From Akkermansia sp. (GTDB taxonomy: Bacteria; Verrucomicrobiota; Verrucomicrobiia; Verrucomicrobiales; Akkermansiaceae): a stretch of 64,000 nt of DNA. Where the stretch lies: assembly GCA_030523775.1 (NCBI GenBank), contig JAUNHW010000005.1:1-64000 (forward strand), given 5' to 3'. The first letter of the stretch is position 1. Each line of letters begins with the position of its first letter. Under the pieces are notes generated by a model. That model ran no database searches and had not been told where the DNA came from. It worked only from the letters and a program-made list of their open reading frames with translations. This document shows positions 17,266 to 25,730 of this stretch, piece by piece. The translations under genes were made by a program, and so were the position numbers.

Positions 17266-19116
17266 TTAAAATTGATGAAAGACGAAAAGGAACACAACAA
17301 TGACGAGGCCGAGGCCGGTGACGAGCGCGTACCCGCGCAGCGAGCCGCCCTGGATCCAGCTGAGCAGCTTGCCCACGCGGCTGGTGGCCCAGGCGAGCCC
17401 CTGCACCAGGATGCCGCGGATGAGCGCGGTGTCCACACCCTCGATGACGCCCGCCAGCAGCTTGTCCTGGAAGAAGCCGATGACCACCTTGTCGTAGAAG
17501 CAGTCGATGTAGAGCCTCTTGCGGAGGGCGGTGGAGACGCAGTTGCCGGCCAGGGGGTCCTGGCTGCGCTTGCCGAAGCCGTAGACGATGACCGCGGCGA
17601 GCAGGCCGATGACCAGCGCGCCCAGGCTCACGAAGAACGGCGTGCCGATTTCCATGCCGTGCGCGTGGAAGCCCGCGAAGGGCACCAGCTCATCCGCCAC
17701 GAAACCGTAGCCGGCAATCACTGCCATCACCGCCAGGATGACGAGCGGCAGCAGCATCCACGCGGAAGCCTCCCTGGCGTGCTCCGCGCCGTGGTCGCGC
17801 GCCTGGCCGAGGAATGCCACCAGGCAGAGGCGGGTCATGTAGAAGGTGGTGAGGGCGGCCACTCCGGCGCCGATGTAGAAGAAGACGGGGGATTTCTCCA
17901 GCGCGGCATCCAGGATGGCCTCCTTGGAGAAGAAGCCGGAGGTGCCGGGGATGGCGATGAGCGCCGCGGTGCCCAGGATGAAGCAGAGGACGGTGAGCGG
18001 CATGCGCTTGGCCAGGCCGCCCATCTTCCAGATGTCCTGCTCATGGTGGCAGCAGACAATCACCGCGCCCGCGCCCAGGAAGAGCAGGGCCTTGAACCAC
18101 GCGTGCGTGTACAGGTGGAACATAGCGGCCTCTCCCGCCAGCAAGCCCACGGCCATCACCATGTAGCCCAGCTGGGAGAGCGTGGAGTACGCCAGCACGC
18201 GCTTGATGTCGTCCTGCTGCGTGGCGATAATGGCGGCCATCACGGCCGTGATGGCACCCACGCTCGCAATCACCGTGGCGGCGGTCTCCGTGAAGGCGCC
18301 CGCGCCCATGGCTACTTGCAGGCGCACCAGCATGTACACGCCGGCGGCCACCATGGTGGCGGCATGGATGAGGGCGGACACCGGGGTGGGGCCCTCCATG
18401 GCGTCCGGCAGCCACACATGCAGCGGGAACTGGGCGCTCTTGCCCACCGCGCCGCAGAAGAGGAAGAGCACCACCGCCGTGAGCACGGCCGGGGCCACCT
18501 GCGCGGATACCGCGCCCATGCCCGCAAACTGCAGCGTGCCGAAGGCGCCCGCGGTCATCAGGATGCCGATGAGGAACCCGAAGTCGCCCACGCGGTTGGT
18601 GATAAAGGCCTTCTTGGCGGCGTCCGCCGCGGAGTCCTTGTGGAACCAGTGCCCGATGAGCAGGTAGGAGGAGAAGCCCACCATTTCCCAACCGATGAAG
18701 GTCATCACCAGGTTGTCCGCCAGCACGATGGTGCTCATGCTGAACATGAAGATGCTCAGCCCGGCGAAATAGCGGCTCAGGTTGGAGGTGTCACCCTTCA
18801 TGTAGCCCACGGAGAAGATGTGCACCAGCGTGCCGATGCCGGTCACCACCAGCATCATCCGCAGCGCGAGGTCGTCCAGCAGCAGGCCCATGCTCAGGCC
18901 CTTGGCCGCGTCGCCCCCGCAGGGCAGCCAGTTGTACGCATCCGGCGTGCACGCGCCCCCGCAGAACAGCAGGTGGCAGCACAGCGCAAACGTGGCCGCC
19001 GCGGACAGGATGGAGAGCGTGGCCGCCGTGCGCGGGCATTTGCTGAAGCAAAGCCAGTCGATGGCGGCCACCACCAGCGGCAGAAGGAGGAATAGCCAGG
19101 GAAGGTTGTTCATCAT
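17266..19116 (-). CDS. nuoL: NADH-quinone oxidoreductase subunit L
   Basis: A 616-residue complex I subunit, the largest of the antiporter-like trio. It has the NuoL pattern FIGWEMVGFSSYLLIGHW with the conserved Glu, FPLHVWLPDAMEGPTPVSAL, and YSTLSQLGYMVMAVGL. The long amphipathic C-terminal helix that ties the pump modules together is represented by the segment RLYIDCFYDKVVIGFFQDKLL and the terminal membrane helix. Length is normal. It is 15 bases downstream of nuoK. Confidence 0.96.
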   Translation of the reverse strand: MMNNLPWLFLLLPLVVAAIDWLCFSKCPRTAATLSILSAAATFALCCHLLFCGGACTPDAYNWLPCGGDAAKGLSMGLLLDDLALRMMLVVTGIGTLVHIFSVGYMKGDTSNLSRYFAGLSIFMFSMSTIVLADNLVMTFIGWEMVGFSSYLLIGHWFHKDSAADAAKKAFITNRVGDFGFLIGILMTAGAFGTLQFAGMGAVSAQVAPAVLTAVVLFLFCGAVGKSAQFPLHVWLPDAMEGPTPVSALIHAATMVAAGVYMLVRLQVAMGAGAFTETAATVIASVGAITAVMAAIIATQQDDIKRVLAYSTLSQLGYMVMAVGLLAGEAAMFHLYTHAWFKALLFLGAGAVIVCCHHEQDIWKMGGLAKRMPLTVLCFILGTAALIAIPGTSGFFSKEAILDAALEKSPVFFYIGAGVAALTTFYMTRLCLVAFLGQARDHGAEHAREASAWMLLPLVILAVMAVIAGYGFVADELVPFAGFHAHGMEIGTPFFVSLGALVIGLLAAVIVYGFGKRSQDPLAGNCVSTALRKRLYIDCFYDKVVIGFFQDKLLAGVIEGVDTALIRGILVQGLAWATSRVGKLLSWIQGGSLRGYALVTGLGLVIVVFLFVFHQF

Positions 19117-19131
19117 AAGAAAAATCGTGGG

Positions 19132-19449
19132 TTAGTCTTTCATGGAGTTGAGGGCGGTGCTTTCCACCGTTCTGCGTGCGCGGAACATGCAGACGATGAG
19201 GGCGAGGCCGATGGCGACCTCAGCGGCGGCGATGCCGACGACGAAGAGGGCCATCACCTGGCCGTCATACACGGGGAGGCCGTGGGTGCCCTGCGCGCGG
19301 GAGAATGCCACGAGCGCCACGTTGGCGGCGCTGAGCATCATCTCCAGGCACATGAACACCACGATGATGTTCTTGCGGAGCAGCACGCCTGCCAGCCCGA
19401 TGGCAAACAGGATGCCGGAAAGGATAAGGTAATGCGCTAATGTAATCAT
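19132..19449 (-). CDS. nuoK: NADH-quinone oxidoreductase subunit K
   Basis: A 105-residue subunit with three membrane helices, starting MITLAHYLILSGILFAIGL. The buried glutamates of the proton path are in the helix FMCLEMMLSAANVALVAF and in AAAEVAIGLAL. A longer frame upstream (to 19812) is only a shadow of nuoJ, so the start at 19449 is chosen on homology. It begins 14 bases after nuoJ ends. Confidence 0.95.
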   Translation of the reverse strand: MITLAHYLILSGILFAIGLAGVLLRKNIIVVFMCLEMMLSAANVALVAFSRAQGTHGLPVYDGQVMALFVVGIAAAEVAIGLALIVCMFRARRTVESTALNSMKD

Positions 19450-19463
19450 GGCGGGGAAGGGGG

Positions 19464-20081
19464 TTAGTCTTTGCGGAGCTTGCGGGAGAGCGCCACCGCA
19501 CCCACCGCGCCGGCCAGCAGGCCGAAGGACAGGATGGTGAACGCAATGCTGTACTTGCCGAACAGGGCGTAGCCCAGCAGCTTGGTGTCCGGGATGCTGT
19601 TCATGGCGGGCTGCTCCTGCCCGGTGACGTGCTGCACCACCTGGGCCGCGGCCTCCGGTTTGAGCTCCGGCAGGGCGCCGCCCAGAGCGGGCGTGTCGTC
19701 CTGTACGGCCAGGGCGGCCTGGTCGCCCTCGCAGCAGGTGCAGGCGCCGGGCAGGTGGATGGCCACGCTGGTGACCATGGCGGCGAAGACGGCCGCCACC
19801 ACCACGCCGCACAGGTTGGCGATGAAGTTGGGCGTTTCCTCGTTCTTGAGGTCAAGCATCATCACCACGAAGAGGAAGAGCACCAGGATGGCGCCCGCGT
19901 ACACGATGATTTGCACGATGCCCAGGAACTGCGCGCCCAGCCCGAAGAGGATGCCCGCCGTGGCGGCGAAGCAGAGCGCCATGTTCATGGCGGAGGTCAC
20001 AGGGTTGCGGAAGGCCACCACGCCAACGGCGAAGAGGACGGCCAGCACCGCAAACACGTAGAAAAGGATGGTTTCAGTCAT
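19464..20081 (-). CDS. nuoJ: NADH-quinone oxidoreductase subunit J
   Basis: A 205-residue membrane subunit. Its start TETILFYVFAVLAVLFAVGVVAF and the third helix FLGIVQIIVYAGAILVLFLF are the family signature. Between membrane helices 4 and 5 lies a loop of about 70 residues (about 105-175) containing CTCC and acidic stretches, longer than the loop of E. coli NuoJ. The final helix and basic tail are intact. It lies nine bases after nuoI. Confidence 0.94.
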   Translation of the reverse strand: MTETILFYVFAVLAVLFAVGVVAFRNPVTSAMNMALCFAATAGILFGLGAQFLGIVQIIVYAGAILVLFLFVVMMLDLKNEETPNFIANLCGVVVAAVFAAMVTSVAIHLPGACTCCEGDQAALAVQDDTPALGGALPELKPEAAAQVVQHVTGQEQPAMNSIPDTKLLGYALFGKYSIAFTILSFGLLAGAVGAVALSRKLRKD

Positions 20082-20090
20082 GGCAGGTGA

Positions 20091-20657
20091 TTATTTGTGT
20101 TCGTTCCATTTGTTGACGAGGCCCTTGCGGGTACCGCCGAGGCGGTAGAGGGTCTCCTTGTTGCGCACGGCCTGGCTGCGGTCCGTGGGCGTGATGAGGT
20201 ACTCCTTGGAGAGGAAGATGGCCTGCTCCGGGCAAACCTCCTGGCACATGCCGCAGTAGATGCAGCGCAGCATGTCGATCTCGAACTCCGCGGGTGCCTT
20301 CTCCTGCTTCTGGCAGTTGGAATCCGGGGAGACGGGGCCGGGCACCACGCGGATGGCGCGCGCCGGGCAGATGAACTCGCAGAGCTGGCAGGACACGCAG
20401 CGCTCGCGGCCGTCCTCGCCGTGCACCAGCGTGGGGGCGCCGCGGTAGTACTCCGGCAGGCGCTCGTCCCACCGGGTTTCCGGGAACTCCATGCACACGC
20501 CTATGCCGTGGCTGTTGAAGTCGTCGCGCCCGCGGCTCTTGTGGAAGACGGAGAGCGCCAGGTGCTTGAAGGTGAGGGCGAGCCCCTTCACCAGCTCCAC
20601 CACGTAAATCTTGTCCAGGATGGAGAACTTGGGTCTTTTGATTTGAATGTAGGACAT
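20091..20657 (-). CDS. nuoI: NADH-quinone oxidoreductase subunit I
   Basis: A 188-residue ferredoxin-like subunit that carries clusters N6a and N6b toward quinone. Two complete 4Fe-4S motifs are visible: CVSCQLCEFICP (around residue 80) and CIYCGMCQEVCP (around residue 125). The N-terminal amphipathic region (KGLALTFKHL) anchors it to the membrane arm. It lies 13 bases after nuoH. Confidence 0.96.
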   Translation of the reverse strand: MSYIQIKRPKFSILDKIYVVELVKGLALTFKHLALSVFHKSRGRDDFNSHGIGVCMEFPETRWDERLPEYYRGAPTLVHGEDGRERCVSCQLCEFICPARAIRVVPGPVSPDSNCQKQEKAPAEFEIDMLRCIYCGMCQEVCPEQAIFLSKEYLITPTDRSQAVRNKETLYRLGGTRKGLVNKWNEHK

Positions 20658-20670
20658 GGGGGAAAGGTGG

Positions 20671-21936
20671 TTACTTGACGAAATAGAGGATGGCGGCGGT
20701 GAGGAAGATGTTGGCCACGGTCACCTCCAGGAAGACGAGCCAGCCGAGCTTCATGACCTGGTCCCAGCGGAAGCGGGGGAGGGTCCAGCGCACCCAGACG
20801 AAGAAGAAGATGAAAGCGAGCAGCTTCACCAGGAAGGCGATGAACTGGCAGAGCACCGCCAGCCAGTCGCAGTAGGCCGCCAGCGCGGCATCCGCGCCGA
20901 AGCCCACGGACCAGCCGCCCAGGAAGAGGGTGACCACCACCGCGGAGCCGATGACCATGGCGGCGTATTCACCCATGAAGAACGATGCGAACTTCATGGA
21001 GGAGTACTCCGTGTGGTAGCCGCCCACGAGGTCGGTCTCGCACTCCGCCATGTCGAAGGGGGTGCGGTTTGCCTCCGCGAACACGCAGGTCACGAAGACC
21101 ACGAAGCTAATCAGCAGGGGCAGCATGAGCAGCCAGCGCTCAATGCCCAGGCCCTCTCCCCAGACGGGCAGCAGGGTCCAGCCGTTGTCCGCCTGGTACT
21201 GCACGATGTCCTGGAGGTTGAGGGTGCCGAAAATCATGAGCAGCGGGATGATGGCCAGGCCCATGGCCACCTCGTAGGAGATGAGCTGGGCGGTGGCGCG
21301 CAGGCCGCCGATGAACGGGAACTTGGAGTTGGAGGACCAGCCGGCCAGCGTGAGGCCGTACACGGACAGCCCGGAGATGGCGAATATCCACAGCGGGCCG
21401 ATGTTCAGGTTGGCCACGCACATCTGGATGGCGCCGTAGCACGTGTCCACATGGGAGGAGAAGGGCACCACGGCAGCCGCCACCAGCGGCGGCCCCAGCA
21501 CCAGCATGGGCGCCACAATGAAGTACAGGCGGCGCACGTAGGAGGGCGTGGTTTCCTGCTTCAGGAAGAGCTTGCCGCCGTCCAGGCAGGGCTGGATGAG
21601 GCCCAGCAGGGGAATCTCGCGGTCAAAGCGCAGCCACTTGCAGAGCTTGGCAATCCAGCAGGTCTCCGGCACGCCGAAGAAGTGCAGCCAGTCCTTGAGC
21701 GGCTGCTTCTCCTTGCTGCCGAAACGCTTCAGGAGGAAGAGCGGCAGGCCCGCGCGGTTGGGGCCGGGGCGGTCCTGGATCCAGCCGGCCACGCGGCGCT
21801 CAATCCACACGGAGATGACAACGAAGGCCAGGATGACGGCGAACATGAGCACCAGCTTGGCCACCGTGGTCAGGCTGTAGAACCAGATCTCGTCGCTCAT
21901 GAGACTGTCCCACCAATTGATGTAGATTGTTTCCAT
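20671..21936 (-). CDS. nuoH: NADH-quinone oxidoreductase subunit H
   Basis: A 421-residue membrane subunit that lines the quinone chamber. Conserved segments include WIERRVAGWIQDRPGPNRAG (near 45-63), LIQPCLDGGKLFLKQE, VAMGLAIIPLLMIFGTLNL and the loop FAEANRTPFDMAECETDLVGG. It is about 90 residues longer than E. coli NuoH, mainly because roughly 45 extra residues (about 64-111, containing WLHFFGVPETCWIAKLCKWL) separate GPNRAG from the LIQP motif. The operon position between nuoG and nuoI is standard. Confidence 0.95.
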   Translation of the reverse strand: METIYINWWDSLMSDEIWFYSLTTVAKLVLMFAVILAFVVISVWIERRVAGWIQDRPGPNRAGLPLFLLKRFGSKEKQPLKDWLHFFGVPETCWIAKLCKWLRFDREIPLLGLIQPCLDGGKLFLKQETTPSYVRRLYFIVAPMLVLGPPLVAAAVVPFSSHVDTCYGAIQMCVANLNIGPLWIFAISGLSVYGLTLAGWSSNSKFPFIGGLRATAQLISYEVAMGLAIIPLLMIFGTLNLQDIVQYQADNGWTLLPVWGEGLGIERWLLMLPLLISFVVFVTCVFAEANRTPFDMAECETDLVGGYHTEYSSMKFASFFMGEYAAMVIGSAVVVTLFLGGWSVGFGADAALAAYCDWLAVLCQFIAFLVKLLAFIFFFVWVRWTLPRFRWDQVMKLGWLVFLEVTVANIFLTAAILYFVK

Positions 21937-21958
21937 AGTCTGTAGCTAAGTGAGGGGT

Positions 21959-23686
21959 TTACTTCTTGGCTTTCTCGCGTTCGATGAGGGGGATGGTGAC
22001 CCCGGTTTCGATGACCTGCCTGCCCTGGTTGCCGATGGCGCCCCAGGTGAGGCCCTGCAGCGGCTCGTGCTCCTCCGCCAGCAGGTTGAAGAGCATCTGC
22101 GCGCTCGGGCACGCGGTGATCATCTCGTTGTCGCATCCCAGGCGCTGCAGCAGGTAGCGCAGGATTTCCCAGGTGTCCATGGCCTTGCCCAGCGGCTCTA
22201 TGGCCCGGTTCAGGCGCTGGATGCGGCCCGTCACGTTGATCATGGTGCCGTACTTCTCCGCGAAGGTGGTGCCCGGCAGCACCACGTCCGCGTGCGGGGT
22301 GGTGCCGTCCTCGTTGTGCGCCACGCACAGCAGGTAGTCCAGCTTCTTCAGGTCGTCCGCGGAGAGCCCCGCGGCCACCACGTCCTCGTTCAGGACGATG
22401 AGGGCGCGGATGGCGCCGCTGCGCACGCCGTCCAGGATGTTCTGCAGGCCGGAGCCGTCGCGCCCCAGGATGAGCTTGGCGCCGTTGGTGTTGGGGTTGC
22501 GGTCCTCGGCAATGAGCATGTTGTCGCTCTCTCCGCGGCGGGGCACCACATCATACTTGGTGACGCCCAGCAGGTCCACCAGCTGGCGGGTGAGGTAGAG
22601 CTCCTCGTTGGTCATGCGGGCGGAGGCCACGACGGCGATCTGGTCGGCATCGCACTTGCTGATTTGGGTGGAGACCATGTTGAGGGTGGGCTCCATGGCG
22701 GCCTTGCGCTGGGGAGCCTCCGCGTCCGTGCGCACGAGCGGGTGGAGCAGGCGCGTCTCCGCGTTGATGTACTTGTAGTTCAGGCGGTGGTCGTCCGGCA
22801 TCCAGCAGGAGTTCACCTCGTCGTTCTGGCGCGGGGTGATGCGGTAGACCTGCTGCTCGCGGGTCCAGATGTTGATGTTGGTTCCGGTGCCGCAGTTCAC
22901 ATCGATGGTGGGCGTGCTCTTGAGGAACCACACGCGCATCTTGAAGCGGAAATCCTTGCTGGTGAGGGCGCCCACGGGGCAGAGGTCCGTGGTGTTGAGC
23001 GAGTAGTTGCTGTCCAGGCGCTTGCCGGGGTGGCAGGCAATGGCGTTGTGGCCGCCGCGGCCCACGACGCCGAGGACCTCCTCGCCCACGATTTCCTTCA
23101 TGAAGCGGACGCAGCGGCGGCAGAGCACGCAGCGCTCCTGGTCCATGTTCACGCGCTCGCCGATGGAGATGTTCTTGCCCTTCTTGATCTTGGCTTCCGT
23201 GAAGCGGTGGGTGCCGCGGCCGTAGTCCGCGGTGTACTCCTGCAGCTTGCACTCGCCGGCCTGGTCGCAGATGGGGCAGTCCAGCGGGTGGTTGGTGAGC
23301 AGGAACTCCAGCACGCCGCGGCGGGCCTCCAGCGTGAGCGGGCTGTTGGTGCGGATACCCATGTTCTCCGCCACGGTGTTGGCGCAGGCAATGACGGCGC
23401 GGGGCATCCAGCTGATGGTCTGGTAGCCGTCGGCGTTGTAGACGGGTTCCGCACCGGGTGCGAGACGCGGGGGCATGCCCTGTTCCACCAGGCACATGCG
23501 GCAGGAGCCGGCAATGGAGAGCTTGGGGTGGTAGCAGAAGCACGGCACGTGCGCGCCCACGGAGTTGCAGGCGTCGGCAATGCGCGTGCCCTTGGGGAAG
23601 CGGTACCATTTGCCGTTGATCTGGACGTTGACCTTGCCTTCTGCGGCGGCCTCGTCTTTAGGCAGTGTTGCGGGTTGAGTGCTCAT
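21959..23686 (-). CDS. nuoG: NADH-quinone oxidoreductase subunit G
   Basis: A 575-residue iron-sulfur subunit of the peripheral arm. The N-terminal 2Fe-2S ligands occur in DACNSVGAHVPCFCYHPKL and GSCRMCLVE. They are followed by DCPICDQAGECKLQ, RCVLCRRCVRF and DLCPVGALTSKDF, which bind the 4Fe-4S clusters. The molybdopterin-oxidoreductase-like C-terminal part is short compared with the ~900-residue E. coli protein. The gene sits between nuoF (13 bases) and nuoH (22 bases). Confidence 0.94.
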   Translation of the reverse strand: MSTQPATLPKDEAAAEGKVNVQINGKWYRFPKGTRIADACNSVGAHVPCFCYHPKLSIAGSCRMCLVEQGMPPRLAPGAEPVYNADGYQTISWMPRAVIACANTVAENMGIRTNSPLTLEARRGVLEFLLTNHPLDCPICDQAGECKLQEYTADYGRGTHRFTEAKIKKGKNISIGERVNMDQERCVLCRRCVRFMKEIVGEEVLGVVGRGGHNAIACHPGKRLDSNYSLNTTDLCPVGALTSKDFRFKMRVWFLKSTPTIDVNCGTGTNINIWTREQQVYRITPRQNDEVNSCWMPDDHRLNYKYINAETRLLHPLVRTDAEAPQRKAAMEPTLNMVSTQISKCDADQIAVVASARMTNEELYLTRQLVDLLGVTKYDVVPRRGESDNMLIAEDRNPNTNGAKLILGRDGSGLQNILDGVRSGAIRALIVLNEDVVAAGLSADDLKKLDYLLCVAHNEDGTTPHADVVLPGTTFAEKYGTMINVTGRIQRLNRAIEPLGKAMDTWEILRYLLQRLGCDNEMITACPSAQMLFNLLAEEHEPLQGLTWGAIGNQGRQVIETGVTIPLIEREKAKK

Positions 23687-23699
23687 TCTGGGTGAAAGG

Positions 23700-25109
23700 T
23701 TAGTCTTCGCGTGTGAGGAACTTTTGAGCCGCGGCGGTCTCCGGGTTGTGGGGCTTGGCGGCGTTGATGGGTTTGGTGAGTGCCAGGAATTCCTCCCGGA
23801 ACTTGGTGGTGAAGGCCTGGGTGGGCCAGCTGCAGGCCTCGCCGAAGGCGCAGACCGTGCGGCCGCAGATGTTGTCCGCCACGGATTTCAGGAGGTCCAC
23901 GTCCTCCGGCGCGCCCTTGCCCGCGCAGATGCGCGTGGAGAGCTTGTACATCCACGGGTTGCCCTCGCGGCAGGGTGTGCACTGGCCGCAGGATTCCCAG
24001 GCGAAGAAGCGGTTCAGGTTGTTGAGCATCTTGGGCATGCTGCGGGAGTCATCCATCACGATGACGCCGCCGGAGCCGCTCATGGAGCCGTGCTGGGCGA
24101 TGGAGTCCAGGTCCAGCGGGATGTCGAACACGCTCATCTCCTTCACGGAGCCGTCCGGGTTCTTGGCTTTCAGCACCTCGTCGCAGCGCATCACCTTGGC
24201 GGATGCGCCGCCGGGGATGATGGCCTTGAACTTGCGCCCGTCCCTAGGGCCGCCGCACACGTCGTACAGCAGCTCGCCGTACGTCATGGAGCCGGACACG
24301 ATTTCATAGTACCCGGGGCGCTTCACGTCGCCGGACACGCCGATGATGCGGGTTCCGGGGGAGCGCTGGGCGCCTTCCGCGGCGTAGGCCTCCGCGCCGC
24401 GCATCATGACCTGGCGCACCTGGCAGAGGGATTCCACGTTGTTGACGATGGTGGGGCAGCCGTAGAGGCCGATGGCTGCGGGGAAGAAGGGTGGCTTGAT
24501 GCGGGGGTAGGGGCGCACGCCCTCGATGGAGTTGATGAGGCCCGTTTCCTCACCGCAGATGTAGGCGCCGGCGCCGCGGTGCAGGATGAGCTTCAGGTCG
24601 AACCCGCTGCCCAGGATGTTTTGGCCGAGGAAGCCGTGCTCCTCCGCCTCGCGGATGGCCTGGCGCACAATCTTGGCGGCCTCCGGGAACTCCTCGCGCA
24701 TGTAGATGACCGCGTAGTGCGCCTGCACCGCGTAGCATGCAATCACGAGGCCCTCGATGAGCTGGTGCGGGTCCTGGTGCACCACGAAACGGTCCTTGAA
24801 GGTGCCGGGCTCGGATTCGTCGCAGTTGCACACCAGGTACACGGGCTTGGTGTTGCCCTTGGGGATGAAGGTCCATTTCACGCCGGTGGGGAAACCTGCG
24901 CCGCCGCGGCCGCGCAGGCCGCTCTTCTTCACCTCCGCTATCACGTCCTCCGGCTGCATCTGGATGGCCTTCTTCAGGGTCTCGTAGCCGCCGTCCGCAA
25001 GGAAGCAGTCGATGGACGGGTTGTAGCCCGCCCTGTCGATGTTGCGGAAGATGCGGCGGGTCTCCCTGGGGTGCGGCTCGTGTCCGGGTAAATAGGTAAT
25101 CTCGCTCAT
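23700..25109 (-). CDS. nuoF: NADH-quinone oxidoreductase subunit F
   Basis: A 469-residue NADH- and FMN-binding subunit that starts electron transfer. The NADH site GLRGRGGAGFPTGVKW, the FMN-binding stretch with NCDESEPGTFKDR, the GAGAYICGEETGLINSIEG segment and the 4Fe-4S (N3) motif ESCGQCTPCREG with a later Cys in GRTVCAFGEA are all present. Length is slightly above the common 420-450. It follows nuoE by 12 bases. Confidence 0.96.
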   Translation of the reverse strand: MSEITYLPGHEPHPRETRRIFRNIDRAGYNPSIDCFLADGGYETLKKAIQMQPEDVIAEVKKSGLRGRGGAGFPTGVKWTFIPKGNTKPVYLVCNCDESEPGTFKDRFVVHQDPHQLIEGLVIACYAVQAHYAVIYMREEFPEAAKIVRQAIREAEEHGFLGQNILGSGFDLKLILHRGAGAYICGEETGLINSIEGVRPYPRIKPPFFPAAIGLYGCPTIVNNVESLCQVRQVMMRGAEAYAAEGAQRSPGTRIIGVSGDVKRPGYYEIVSGSMTYGELLYDVCGGPRDGRKFKAIIPGGASAKVMRCDEVLKAKNPDGSVKEMSVFDIPLDLDSIAQHGSMSGSGGVIVMDDSRSMPKMLNNLNRFFAWESCGQCTPCREGNPWMYKLSTRICAGKGAPEDVDLLKSVADNICGRTVCAFGEACSWPTQAFTTKFREEFLALTKPINAAKPHNPETAAAQKFLTRED

Positions 25110-25121
25110 GTTCGCAAAGGG

Positions 25122-25700
25122 TTACTTGTTCTTGAGTTCATCGATGAGGGCGTCCACCTTCTCCGGGGTCATCTGGGAGTGCAGGGTGTCGTTCACCATC
25201 ACGTTCGGCCCGAAACCGCAGTTCGCCAGGCATTCCACCGGCTCGATGCTGAACAGGCCGTCCGCGCTCACCAGCATGGGGTCCTGCTCGTCCATGTCCG
25301 CCGCGTTCACGCCAATCTTCTTGCAGATGTGCTCAATGAGCTCCTCGCCGCCGCTCATGGCGCAGGCGATGGTGTGGCAGACGCGGAAGTGGTACTTGCC
25401 GGGGCAGCGGCGGTGGATGCCGGGGTAGAAGGTGACCACGCCGTCCACGTGGATGGGCGTGCTCTTGCATTCCTGGGCAATCCATTCCACGGCGGCGGGG
25501 GTGATGAAGCCGAACTTCTCCTGCACCAGGTGCACGAGGGGAAGGATGGCGGACTGCTCCTTGCCTTCCGGGTACTGCGCTACAAGCTCCCGCGCTTCCG
25601 CGGTCAGCTCCGGCGTCACCTCGAACTTCGGGAAGTGCTTCTCGCCGGGGGAGGGTTCCGTGACCGCCAGGCGGTCGATGGCATCAGGTTTCTCAGACAT
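25122..25700 (-). CDS. nuoE: NADH-quinone oxidoreductase subunit E
   Basis: A 192-residue thioredoxin-fold subunit with a 2Fe-2S cluster (N1a). The four ligands are in VCHTIACAMSGGEEL (C-x4-C) and VECLANCGFGP (C-x3-C). The preceding domain YPEGKEQSAILPLVHLVQEK is typical. The N-terminal ~25 residues are a nonconserved extension. It lies 30 bases after nuoD. Confidence 0.95.
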   Translation of the reverse strand: MSEKPDAIDRLAVTEPSPGEKHFPKFEVTPELTAEARELVAQYPEGKEQSAILPLVHLVQEKFGFITPAAVEWIAQECKSTPIHVDGVVTFYPGIHRRCPGKYHFRVCHTIACAMSGGEELIEHICKKIGVNAADMDEQDPMLVSADGLFSIEPVECLANCGFGPNVMVNDTLHSQMTPEKVDALIDELKNK

Positions 25701-25730
25701 GGTATGTAAGGTGGTTTTGGTGGTTTCTTG

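Noticed and set aside
15730..19095. 1,121-codon open frame on the plus strand
   Set aside because: It is exactly antisense to nuoN, nuoM and nuoL, with His/Glu/Gln-rich low-complexity translation typical of the complementary frame of GC-rich membrane genes.
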